Of a stretch of 64,000 nucleotides of DNA, positions 52,279 through 59,132 are shown piece after piece. The DNA lies in assembly GCA_934466455.1 (NCBI GenBank), contig CAKSLF010000003.1, positions 1 through 64,000 on the forward strand. The letters are read 5' to 3'. The notes below the pieces were generated by a model, which was not told where the DNA came from, made no database searches, and saw nothing but the letters and a program-made list of their open reading frames with translations. This DNA comes from an uncultured Oscillospiraceae bacterium (GTDB taxonomy: Bacteria > Bacillota > Clostridia > Oscillospirales > Ruminococcaceae). Numbering within the stretch: the first letter of the stretch is position 1; the number at the start of each line of letters is the position of its first letter. Made by a program: the position numbers and the translations under genes.

Positions 52279-52868
52279 GGATTTTTTCTCCTTATAAAGC
52301 CAAGCTTTGCCGCAAAAAGCCCAACGGCAAGGGAACATACGCTTACTGCCCATACCGCCGGAAGAATATCCAGAGGGTCGGCGGCACCCGCCTCCATTCG
52401 GAGAACGGCAACCGTTGTGGGCAAAATCTGGAGCGAGGCGGTGTTCATCACAACAAAACAAACCATTTCCGGAGTGGCTGTGTTTTCGGAAGGGGAAAGC
52501 GATTTAAGCTCCCGCATTGCGGCGATTCCGAGAGGAGTCGCCGCATTTCCTAACCCAAGCATATTTGCCGTAACATTCATGGAAATTGCGCCAAGAGCGG
52601 CTTTGTTTTTGCGCAGCCTCGGAAATATAAGCCCGAGAAGCGGCGTAAGGGCGGAGCATATCTTATCGGTAAGTCCGCTGCGCTTTGCGGCTTCCGTAAG
52701 TCCGCCCCAGAAACACATCATGCCAAGAAGCTCGATGGAAAGCGCAACCGCATGGGAGGATTCTTCCAATGCCGCACGGGAAACGGCAGACAAATTTCCG
52801 TTAAATATTCCGAAGGCAACAGAAAAAATTACAGAGAAAAAGAAAAAATAGTTCAAAAAAACAGCCAC
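52275..52868 (-). CDS. spmA: Spore maturation protein A
   Basis: 197 residues, ATG at 52868. SpmA family: NYFFFFSVIFSVAFGIFNG, IELLGMMCFWGGLTEAAKRSGL, NKAALGAISMNVTANMLGLGNAATPLGIAAMREL, and MVCFVVMNTASLQILPTTVAVLR. Multi-pass membrane protein. Operon of two with spmB. Confidence 0.94.
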   Translation of the reverse strand: MAVFLNYFFFFSVIFSVAFGIFNGNLSAVSRAALEESSHAVALSIELLGMMCFWGGLTEAAKRSGLTDKICSALTPLLGLIFPRLRKNKAALGAISMNVTANMLGLGNAATPLGIAAMRELKSLSPSENTATPEMVCFVVMNTASLQILPTTVAVLRMEAGAADPLDILPAVWAVSVCSLAVGLFAAKLGFIRRKNP

Positions 52869-52944
52869 CTCTCGCCAAAATGCTTAAAACAAAGCAAGAA
52901 TTTTTTTAATTTTGACAATTTATGATAAAATTTTCATAAATCTC

Positions 52945-52973
52945 TTGACAAAATCAAAGTAAAAAAGTATGAT
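52945..52973 (+). promoter_or_regulatory. Promoter of the AbrB-like gene
   Basis: TTGACA (52945-52950), 17-nt spacer, TATGAT (52968-52973). Confidence 0.85.
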
Positions 52974-53014
52974 GATTACACAAGATAAATTGATGTTTGA
53001 AGGAGTAAAAAGAA

Positions 53015-53257
53015 ATGAAATCTACCGGAATTGTACGCAAAGTCGATGAACTCGGCCGCATTGTTCTCCCCATAGAGCTTCGCAGAACTCTTGGTATTAA
53101 AGAAAAAGACGCCCTTGAAATCTATGTTGACGAAAATACCGTTATGCTCAAAAAGTATGAGCCTGCCTGCATCTTCTGCGGAAGCGTAGACGGAATTGAA
53201 GTTTATAAAGGCAAAAATATTTGCGAGCATTGCCGCACAGAGCTTGAGCACAAATAA
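53015..53257 (+). CDS. AbrB/SpoVT-type transcriptional regulator with zinc ribbon
   Basis: 80 residues, ATG at 53015 with AAGGAG upstream. Swapped-hairpin DNA-binding domain: MKSTGIVRKVDELGRIVLPIELRRTLGIKEKDALEIYVDENTVMLKKYEP (1-50), closely like AbrB/Abh. Residues 52-77 form a CIFC...CEHC zinc ribbon in place of the usual tetramerisation tail, a layout common in Clostridia. It likely acts as a transition-state regulator. Monocistronic with its own terminator. Confidence 0.93.
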   Translation: MKSTGIVRKVDELGRIVLPIELRRTLGIKEKDALEIYVDENTVMLKKYEPACIFCGSVDGIEVYKGKNICEHCRTELEHK

Positions 53258-53280
53258 TTAAAATTAAATAAAAAAAGAAA

Positions 53281-53314
53281 AGCCGCTGTTGTCCAAGGCG
53301 GCTTTTTGTTTTTT
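53281..53314 (+). terminator. Rho-independent terminator
   Basis: AGCCGC/GCGGCT stem and T-run after the AbrB-like gene, before a convergent gene. Confidence 0.85.
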
Positions 53315-53324
53315 TAAGCAAAAA

Positions 53325-54125
53325 TCAGTTTGTCATAATTTCTCTTGCAAGGTCGCTTATTTCCGCTGTTTTGTGCTCCGCAACAAATTCTTTTGAAATA
53401 AGCCCCTTTATATCGAAATTGACCGTGCAGCTGCGCCAAAACGGCTTTTTAAGAATTTTTTCCGCACCGGAAAGGTGAACAACAACAACCGGAGCATCGC
53501 CCTTTTTTGCAATGCGGAATGCGCCGTGGCGAAATTCCTGAAGTTCGCCGTTTTTGGTAATCCAGCCCTCCGGGTAAATACCTATGGCGCAAACACCGTC
53601 CTTCAAAAATTCGGCGGCTTTATTTATTGTTTTAAGAGCCTCTCTGTTGTTTTCCCGGTCGAGGGCAAGACAGGCGGCTTTGTACAGATATTTGTTTGCA
53701 ATAGGGTAGCTGTAATTTTCCTTGCGGCTTATAAATGCAATGTGATAACGCCGCAAAAGCACAATAGCTATTGCGGGGTCAAGCCAGGAAATATGGTTGC
53801 ACACAAGCAAAAATTTGCCGTCCTCGGGAATATAATTCCGTCCGGTTACCTTTATTTTTACCCGCATTATCTTTAGGAACAGAACGGCGGTTTCCGCAAG
53901 AATTCCGTAGAAAAAGCGGTTTTGTTTATGGATAGGCTTGTTGAGGTTGACAAAAAAGGACAAAAAAGTGCAAAGCGCAATGTGGATAAGCACGCAGATA
54001 TCAAATACCAAAAGAGTGCATAGAACCACAGCCCAAGGCCAAAACCAGTTTCCCGCAAAGCTTTGCACGGTTGTTGCGGTAAGCGCAACAAAAAGCCCGA
54101 TTGCCAGATAGAGATAATACAGCAT
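53325..54125 (-). CDS. plsC: 1-acyl-sn-glycerol-3-phosphate acyltransferase
   Basis: 266 residues from the ATG at 54125 (GGTGAAG upstream); the same frame stays open much further upstream but without a ribosome-binding site. Two N-terminal membrane helices (about 2-20 and 29-52) precede the PlsC domain: CNHISWLDPAIA (H-x4-D, His about 107), FISRKENYSYP, YPEGWITKNGELQEFRHGAFRIA. It transfers an acyl chain to lysophosphatidic acid at the membrane. Confidence 0.93.
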   Translation of the reverse strand: MLYYLYLAIGLFVALTATTVQSFAGNWFWPWAVVLCTLLVFDICVLIHIALCTFLSFFVNLNKPIHKQNRFFYGILAETAVLFLKIMRVKIKVTGRNYIPEDGKFLLVCNHISWLDPAIAIVLLRRYHIAFISRKENYSYPIANKYLYKAACLALDRENNREALKTINKAAEFLKDGVCAIGIYPEGWITKNGELQEFRHGAFRIAKKGDAPVVVVHLSGAEKILKKPFWRSCTVNFDIKGLISKEFVAEHKTAEISDLAREIMTN

Positions 54126-54290
54126 ATCTTCACCATAAAGAAAAATTTGCGCAAGGCGCATACATATATAACATATGTAGTTTATCACAAAAAAACAAAA
54201 ATGAAAAGCAGTTTGAAAAATAAATTCCCTGTTGAAAAATGCAAAAGAATGTAATAATATAGGTAAAGAAGTAAAAAGGAGGCTGCTTTT

Positions 54291-54782
54291 ATGCAAAAAT
54301 ACCGCAAAATTTTGTTTGCCGTTCTTGCGGCTGCCGTTACAATATTTGCGGCGGTTTTTGCAGGAAGCCGGCTGTATAATATGGGGTACGAAAAAGGCTT
54401 TGATAAGGGTCATTCCGGTTGGTATGCAAAGGGATATGACGAAGGCAGCAGCGAGGGATACATAAGCGGCTACGATGCAGGCTTTTCCGCAGGTGCTGCC
54501 GCAGCCGAGCAAAATGCGAAAAAAACCGATGAGCATCAACAAAATGAAAGCGATATAAAAAGCGAGCACGAAAACGGGCAGCCCGAGCACGGCGGCGGGG
54601 AAGCGGAAAAGCAAATACCCGAGGAATACAGCTATGTGCTCAACACAAATTCAAAGAGATTCCATAAACCGGACTGCAAAAGCGTTCCAAAGATGAAAGA
54701 AGAAAATAAAGATTATTACACAGGCAGCCGGGAGGAGCTTATCCAAAAAGGATATAAGCCCTGCGGAAGCTGCAATCCGTAG
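54291..54782 (+). CDS. GX3-repeat secreted protein with C-terminal Cys/His motif
   Basis: 163 residues, ATG at 54291 with AAGGAGGC upstream. N-terminal helix (ILFAVLAAAVTIFAAVFAG) is a signal/anchor. Residues 30-72 form a run of Gly every four residues with aromatics (YNMGYEKGFDKGHSGWYAKG, then GYISGYDAGFSAG), like the deca-GX3 motif. A charged linker follows, then a C-terminal module FHKPDC...KPCGSC (about 128-162) resembling the small Ada-like metal-binding domain found after bacterial nucleases. Function unknown; divergent from plsC. Confidence 0.7.
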   Translation: MQKYRKILFAVLAAAVTIFAAVFAGSRLYNMGYEKGFDKGHSGWYAKGYDEGSSEGYISGYDAGFSAGAAAAEQNAKKTDEHQQNESDIKSEHENGQPEHGGGEAEKQIPEEYSYVLNTNSKRFHKPDCKSVPKMKEENKDYYTGSREELIQKGYKPCGSCNP

Positions 54783-54789
54783 AAGATAA

Positions 54790-54828
54790 AAAAATGCTCT
54801 GTCCTTAAATCCGGACAGAGCATTTTTA
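54790..54828. terminator. Rho-independent terminator (bidirectional)
   Basis: AATGCTCTGTCC/GGACAGAGCATT stem with A- and T-runs, between convergent genes. Confidence 0.9.
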
Positions 54829-55467
54829 TTATAAATTGTCGGAGAGAGCGGAAATGTCGCCGTTTTGAATGGCGAAAATGTTTCTTTGGATTTTTTCTTT
54901 GCTCCAATCCCACCATTTAAGCGAGAGAAGCTTTTCGGCGGTATCATCGTCAAACCTTTTGCGAATGGGCTTTGCGGGTACACCGCCCACTATTGTATAT
55001 GGCGGAACATCTTTTGTAACAACGGCATTTGTACCGATGATAGCACCGTCGCCAACGGTAACGCCGGAAAGAATTAAGGCATGATAACCTATCCAAACAT
55101 CATTTCCGATAACAATATCGCCTTTGTTCTCCCATGCGTCGGTAATGTTCTTTGCGTCAAGATTCCATTCCTCAAAAAATATCGGAAATGGGTATGTTGA
55201 AAGAGAGCGCAGGCTGTGATTTCCGCTGGTAAAAAGGAATTTTGCGCCGCAGGCAATGGAGCAGAATTTTCCGATAACAAGCCGGTCGTGATTTACGGGA
55301 TAATGATAAAGCACATTGTTTTTCTCAAAACCAACCGGGTCGTTTTCAAAATCATTGTATATTGTATAATCTCCGACCTCAATATTGGGCTTTGTTATCG
55401 TGGGCTTAAGATAAACCGTCTGTTTATCGCCGGTGCGGGGGTATATTTTGTTTTCCGAAACTGTCAT
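54829..55467 (-). CDS. Xenobiotic acetyltransferase (Vat/CatB-like left-handed beta-helix)
   Basis: 212 residues, ATG at 55467 with AGGAGAAC upstream. Hexapeptide-repeat acetyltransferase: [22 protein letters not shown] with the catalytic His (GNHS), then [57 protein letters not shown], and a C-terminal helix with WWDW. This is the family of streptogramin A acetyltransferases (Vat) and type B chloramphenicol acetyltransferases. The true substrate is unknown; many chromosomal members have no resistance role. Confidence 0.9.
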   Translation of the reverse strand: MTVSENKIYPRTGDKQTVYLKPTITKPNIEVGDYTIYNDFENDPVGFEKNNVLYHYPVNHDRLVIGKFCSIACGAKFLFTSGNHSLRSLSTYPFPIFFEEWNLDAKNITDAWENKGDIVIGNDVWIGYHALILSGVTVGDGAIIGTNAVVTKDVPPYTIVGGVPAKPIRKRFDDDTAEKLLSLKWWDWSKEKIQRNIFAIQNGDISALSDNL

Positions 55468-55541
55468 AAGTTCTCCTAAAAAATTATTTTACGGCAATTT
55501 CGGATATTACAATGCAGCGTTTCACACATACCACCTCTGTT

Positions 55542-56147
55542 TCATCTTCTTCCAAGATAGCGGAAGACCTTTTTCTTATATTGAAGATAGCTTTCGCCAA
55601 AAGTCTGCTCCATATATTTTTCCTCCTGCAAAATCTGAAGGTGAAGCATTACTGCGGCAAAAACCGTAAATCCAACGGTAAGCGGATTAAAATACATAAG
55701 GGCAACGCCTATGTACATAAGGTCAAAGCCGAGGAAGGCGGGGTTGCGGCTAAAAGAGTAAATTCCGCCGGTAACAAGTTCGGTTTTGTCTTTTTCGGGA
55801 ATACCGGCACGCCAACTGTCCCGCATACATATTACGGAAACAAGAAAGATTATATCGCCGATAATACCGATGCAAAAACCGGTGAATCTTGCGCCGGAGG
55901 GCATATGGCTCCAACCAAAAATAACGGAGGCAAGCTGCGCAAAAACAATTCCGAGGGTCGCTATCGACATAAGCGTTTCAACGGTATGTATGCCTGCTTC
56001 CTTTCGGCTGCCGATTTGATGAGTGCGTATTCCGCGGCTTTTTTGAAGAAGCATTTTTGTAAAATATATTCCGTAAAAAAGAGCAAGCACAAAAAGTGCG
56101 GCTGCCCAGTAAGGAAAATTTTCTTCAAGCGGGTAATGAATGGGCAT
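55542..56147 (-). CDS. Isoprenylcysteine methyltransferase-like membrane protein
   Basis: 201 residues, ATG at 56147 with AAGGAGAC upstream. Five or so hydrophobic helices. The C-terminal half shows the ICMT/PEMT pattern: GIYSFSRNPAFLGFDLMYIGVAL (R-N-P-x-x-x-G) and a terminal EEKYMEQTFGESYLQYKKKVFRYLG, which binds SAM. The natural substrate in bacteria is unknown; such genes often follow TetR regulators. It begins 17 nt after the tetR stop and is probably controlled by that repressor. Confidence 0.88.
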   Translation of the reverse strand: MPIHYPLEENFPYWAAALFVLALFYGIYFTKMLLQKSRGIRTHQIGSRKEAGIHTVETLMSIATLGIVFAQLASVIFGWSHMPSGARFTGFCIGIIGDIIFLVSVICMRDSWRAGIPEKDKTELVTGGIYSFSRNPAFLGFDLMYIGVALMYFNPLTVGFTVFAAVMLHLQILQEEKYMEQTFGESYLQYKKKVFRYLGRR

Positions 56148-56164
56148 AGAAGAAGTCTCCTTTT

Positions 56165-56803
56165 TTATTCTGATTTATTGCGCCCGCCGCCGAAGGTATC
56201 GAAAAACAGCTTGATATGCTTGTCAAGCATATCAAGACATTCGGCTTCCATATCCGGCTCCCGGTCGCATATTCCGATAAGCGTAATTACGGGAGAAATG
56301 TACAAAAGCGCAAGAGAATCGGGATCTTCGGGTTTTATTTCTCCGGTTCTTATAAGTGCGCAAAATATTTCGGAATGATAGTCAACAAGGCGTTTTACAT
56401 AGCGTTTTGTATATGCGGCTGCAAGCTCCGGGCTTCTAAACTGCTCTATGGTCATCATTTTTCGTGATTGGCTTATAGCCTCATCGTGCAGCGAATAAAG
56501 AAAAATTTCTTTTACCGTGTCGGAAAGGAATTTTTCGGACACATTGTCAAAAACGGAAAAATCCTTTGAAGCGTCGCCGATATGCACGGAAAGATTTTTT
56601 GCAAAGTTATTATATCTTTCTGCGCTTTCTTCCAAAATCGCATCAAAAATAGCCTTTTTGCTTTTGTAGTGATTATAAAGCGACGGAGCCTTTATTCCGA
56701 CGGCGGCGGCGATTTGCTCAACGCTTACGGATTCATAGCCGTATTCCGAAAAAAGTTTAAGCGCACTTTTCAGAATTCGCTCTTTAGTGTTCTCCTGCTT
56801 CAT
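56165..56803 (-). CDS. TetR/AcrR family repressor
   Basis: 212 residues, ATG at 56803 with AGGGTGA upstream. N-terminal HTH: TKERILKSALKLFSEYGYESVSVEQIAAAVGIKAPSLYNHYKSKKAIFDAILEE. The remaining helical domain is a ligand pocket. Its promoter carries a CTAACGCATGTTAG palindrome, and two variants lie in the promoter of the neighbouring membrane-protein gene, so one repressor likely controls both units. Confidence 0.92.
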   Translation of the reverse strand: MKQENTKERILKSALKLFSEYGYESVSVEQIAAAVGIKAPSLYNHYKSKKAIFDAILEESAERYNNFAKNLSVHIGDASKDFSVFDNVSEKFLSDTVKEIFLYSLHDEAISQSRKMMTIEQFRSPELAAAYTKRYVKRLVDYHSEIFCALIRTGEIKPEDPDSLALLYISPVITLIGICDREPDMEAECLDMLDKHIKLFFDTFGGGRNKSE

Positions 56804-56821
56804 AAAATCACCCTTTTTAAG

Positions 56822-56868
56822 CTAACGCATGTTAGTGTAATTATACCCTTTGCCCGGTTCAAAGTCAA
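56822..56868 (-). promoter_or_regulatory. tetR promoter and operator
   Basis: Minus-strand TTGACT (56863-56868), 17-nt spacer, TATAAT (56840-56845). The palindrome CTAACGCATGTTAG (56822-56835) lies 4 nt downstream of the -10, where a bound repressor would block initiation. The -35 overlaps the stop of the upstream gene. Confidence 0.8.
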
Positions 56869-57281
56869 CCGATATGAAAAATTCTCGAAATTTCGATTGC
56901 GGCTATTTTAAGGGTAACGCCGCCGGACATAATGTAAAAGCAAATCTCCCGGAAATTTTGATTTTTTGAAAAAAGAGTTGCGATTGCGGAAAGAACTATT
57001 GCCGCTGCGCCTATATATGCCAAAACGGTGGGTACTCCGATAAGCGAAAACATTCCGGGAGCGCAGCTTTGGTCGATAGCATTTTGTACGGTTTTGTCAA
57101 AGCCGTCGCGGGTTGCGGCAAAGCAGCAGATTAAAAGCCCGAACAGCAGCAAAATAAGGCTGCGCCAGCCCCAATGCTGAATATTTTCACGGTCATAAAC
57201 GGTATAGGCAATTCCGCCAATCATGAGAAGAACAAGCAGTGTCGTTACGGTTGTTACGGTGTTTCCAAAATAAAGTTTCAT
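56865..57281 (-). CDS. Four-helix membrane protein, TetR-controlled
   Basis: 138 residues from the ATG at 57281 (GAGGT upstream); the frame opens at 57296 as TTG with no better site. Four hydrophobic helices (about 7-25, 41-57, 76-96, 108-124). A mildly conserved-looking loop DGFDKTVQNAIDQSCAPG. I do not recognise a family. The promoter contains two copies of the TetR operator. The gene's stop overlaps the -35 of tetR. Confidence 0.65.
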   Translation of the reverse strand: MKLYFGNTVTTVTTLLVLLMIGGIAYTVYDRENIQHWGWRSLILLLFGLLICCFAATRDGFDKTVQNAIDQSCAPGMFSLIGVPTVLAYIGAAAIVLSAIATLFSKNQNFREICFYIMSGGVTLKIAAIEISRIFHIG

Positions 57282-57316
57282 TTTTATGTACCTCAATTCA
57301 ATAAAATTTGTACTAA

Positions 57317-57360
57317 CTAATGTTCGTTAGCATTATAGCTAATACTCATTAGTTTGTCAA
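57317..57360 (-). promoter_or_regulatory. Promoter with two TetR operators
   Basis: Minus-strand TTGACA (57355-57360), 17-nt spacer, TATAAT (57332-57337). Palindromes CTAATACTCATTAG (57339-57352, within the spacer) and CTAATGTTCGTTAG (57317-57330, just after the -10) match the tetR-promoter site, consensus CTAAY-N4-RTTAG. Confidence 0.85.
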
Positions 57361-57380
57361 TACATTTTTGAAAATAAAAA

Positions 57381-57408
57381 TGAGCACGAAAAAAACATTT
57401 CGTGCTCA
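57381..57408 (-). terminator. Terminator of the CAT-like operon (paired GTGCTCA motifs)
   Basis: TGAGCACGAAA/TTTCGTGCTCA arms with T-run on the minus strand, about 20 nt past the CAT-like stop. Confidence 0.85.
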
Positions 57409-57429
57409 AGATATAATACGGAGAGATGC

Positions 57430-58094
57430 TCAAAGGTATTTTTCAAACTTGTTTGCTTCGGCGGAGAACTTTTCAAGGAACCTTGAAAGATGCCAACCGT
57501 CCGCTGCGGCGTGGTGGCAGGTGACGGAGAGGGGCATAAAGGTCTTTTCACCGCATTTGTAAAATTTTCCTGCTTCCACGGAGGGAAAATAATATTCTTT
57601 GTTTTCATAGGAGCGCACCGAAAAATGCTTAAAGCTTATCCAAGGCACGCAGGAAATCGTATAGGCATTTTGCGGGGGAAGAGGCTCTTTTTTTGCAAGA
57701 ATACCATGGCTATTTCCAAAGGCGGCTTTGTCCGACATATATGCGGAATAAAATTCGGAAAAGTTATCGTCAAATTCCGTCCACAAAAGGGAGAATGTTT
57801 TGTCGTCCTCATGAAAAACCGCATACATTGGGGTAAGCGTATTGTAAAACCCAAGAATTTTGCCCTGCATGGCAAGGCAAAATTCTTTTTGTTCGCAAAA
57901 AATTTTTGTTGCAAGCCAAAGATAAGCGGGGAAAAACTTTTTTTCGCAGCCTTGAGCACGGCGAGCATATGTGTTACATCAATATCAACGGTTACGGAGT
58001 AGCCGGTGGGCGCAGCCTTTGAGAAATACCAAAAGGTTTCGCCCCTCTCATAGATGCTGAGTTCTATCGGAGTAAATTTGAGCACGGGTTTCAT
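57430..58094 (-). pseudogene. Chloramphenicol acetyltransferase-like gene, frameshifted at an A7 run
   Basis: The CatA fold is split in two frames. Frame 1 starts at the ATG 58094 (AGAGGT upstream) and reads MKPVLKFTPIELSIYERGETFWYF to VLKAAKK. Frame 2 picks up with KFFPAYLWLATKIFCEQKEF and continues to the stop at 57430, including HHAAADGWH, the catalytic HHxxxDG. The junction is GCG followed by seven A (coding strand; T7 at 57938-57944), so a -1 slip gives a full-length protein of about 221 residues. It may be a real null, a phase-variable gene, or rescued by ribosomal or transcriptional slippage. It lies 3 nt after the HTH-desulfoferrodoxin gene, thus co-transcribed. Confidence 0.85.
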
Positions 58095-58097
58095 GGG

Positions 58098-58682
58098 TTA
58101 TACCTCTTGAGAAAAAAGCCCGTGCTCGGTGCAATACCAAAGCAACCTTCCGTGGGCAAAAAACGGCAGGCGAACCGCAAGACCCCATTCCGGATAGAGC
58201 TTTTTGAGCACGGCGGTATCTCCGAAAAGAAAGGCAACAAATGAGATATAGTGTTTACGGCTCATTTTGTGCTCGGAGGTTATATAAAGCTCGTTTCCGT
58301 CGCACTTAACGGAGAGAGCGTCCGCCGGAGAAGGGCTTTTGGCGCAGAGCGGAAAGAGCTTTTTTCCGCAGCAGCTTATGCCTGCGCCCTCCGTGGAGAA
58401 GAGCAGATTTCCGCAGCTTGGGCAAACATAGAACCTAAGCTTTTTCATATTTCCGCTGCTTGCGGATTTTTCCTCAAGGTCGCCGCTCAATATTGCTTTT
58501 GCATCGAGAGAAAGCACCTCCGCAAGGGCGGAAACAAGGGAAACATCGGGTGCGCCGCAACCCCGTTCCCATTTGCTCACCGCCTTATCCGTAACGCCTA
58601 TTTTTTCGCCAAGCTCGCTTTGGGTAAGATTTTGCCGCAAGCGGGCGGTGCGGATTATTTTTCCGGTTTGTATTTGATCCAT
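58098..58682 (-). CDS. HTH regulator fused to a desulfoferrodoxin-like domain
   Basis: 194 residues from the ATG at 58682. Residues 5-65 are an XRE helix-turn-helix (TGKIIRTARLRQNLTQSELGEKIGVTDKAVSKWERGCGAPDVSLVSALAEVL). Residues 84-112 read FYVCPSCGNLLFS and ISCCGKKL, the CxxC/CC rubredoxin-like centre I of desulfoferrodoxin. The C-terminal domain has SEHKMSRKHYISFV and WYCTEHGLF, which match three of the four His and the Cys ligands of the superoxide reductase iron centre II; the first His is not evident. It is probably an oxygen/superoxide-sensing regulator. The CAT-like gene follows 3 nt later. Confidence 0.82.
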   Translation of the reverse strand: MDQIQTGKIIRTARLRQNLTQSELGEKIGVTDKAVSKWERGCGAPDVSLVSALAEVLSLDAKAILSGDLEEKSASSGNMKKLRFYVCPSCGNLLFSTEGAGISCCGKKLFPLCAKSPSPADALSVKCDGNELYITSEHKMSRKHYISFVAFLFGDTAVLKKLYPEWGLAVRLPFFAHGRLLWYCTEHGLFSQEV

Positions 58683-58752
58683 AAATATCACTTCCTTATA
58701 CCGATATTTTAGCGCAGTGCCCGGTGTTTTTCAATGAACGCTCCGTAGAGTT

Positions 58753-58781
58753 TTGTAAACTGAAAATACTTCTTGTATAAT
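58753..58781 (+). promoter_or_regulatory. Promoter of the small Cys-rich gene
   Basis: TTGTAA (58753-58758), 17-nt spacer, TATAAT (58776-58781). Confidence 0.6.
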
Positions 58782-58882
58782 CGAGCCGAAAACAAACGGA
58801 AGGTATACATATTTTGCCGTTATAAACGGAAAACTTTGGGCATAATTATTATTGTTCAAAAATCGGCGGGGAGGAATAAATT

Positions 58883-59068
58883 TTGAAAAAACAAAATAAA
58901 AAGAAAATTTCCCAATATGAAAGCTGTATTCTTTGCGGAAAGAATACGGGCATTTTGCAAAATACACCGGTTTGGGGCAGGCAAAATTATATAGAGGGCT
59001 GCGGTCAGCTTTGCGAAGAGTGCGCAAGAAAGCTTTGCAGCCAAAGCAAAAATCCCAAAGATTTTTGA
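58883..59068 (+). CDS. Small cysteine-rich protein
   Basis: 61 residues from a TTG at 58883 with GGGGAGG 8 nt upstream and a promoter at 58753. After a lysine-rich start it has CILCGK (about 15-20) and CGQLCEECARKLC (about 40-52), two Cys pairs that could bind zinc. Family unknown. Supported by promoter, ribosome-binding site and a following terminator; the opposite-strand frame (58731-59099) has none of these. Confidence 0.55.
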   Translation: MKKQNKKKISQYESCILCGKNTGILQNTPVWGRQNYIEGCGQLCEECARKLCSQSKNPKDF

Positions 59069-59080
59069 AGAAGCGCAATA

Positions 59081-59119
59081 AAAAGCACTTTCCCTGCATA
59101 TTGCAGTGAAAGTGCTTTT
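59081..59119. terminator. Rho-independent terminator (bidirectional)
   Basis: AAAAGCACTTTC/GAAAGTGCTTTT stem with an inner TGCA pair, between convergent genes. Confidence 0.88.
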
Positions 59120-59132
59120 CTGCGGAATTTCA

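Noticed and set aside
54126..54614. N-terminal extension of plsC to 54614
   Set aside because: It would run through the divergent gene at 54291 and has no start signal; the ATG at 54125 has a ribosome-binding site and begins the first membrane helix.
58731..59099. Minus-strand 122-codon frame at 58731-59099
   Set aside because: No ribosome-binding site and it overlaps the plus-strand Cys-rich gene, which has promoter, SD and terminator.
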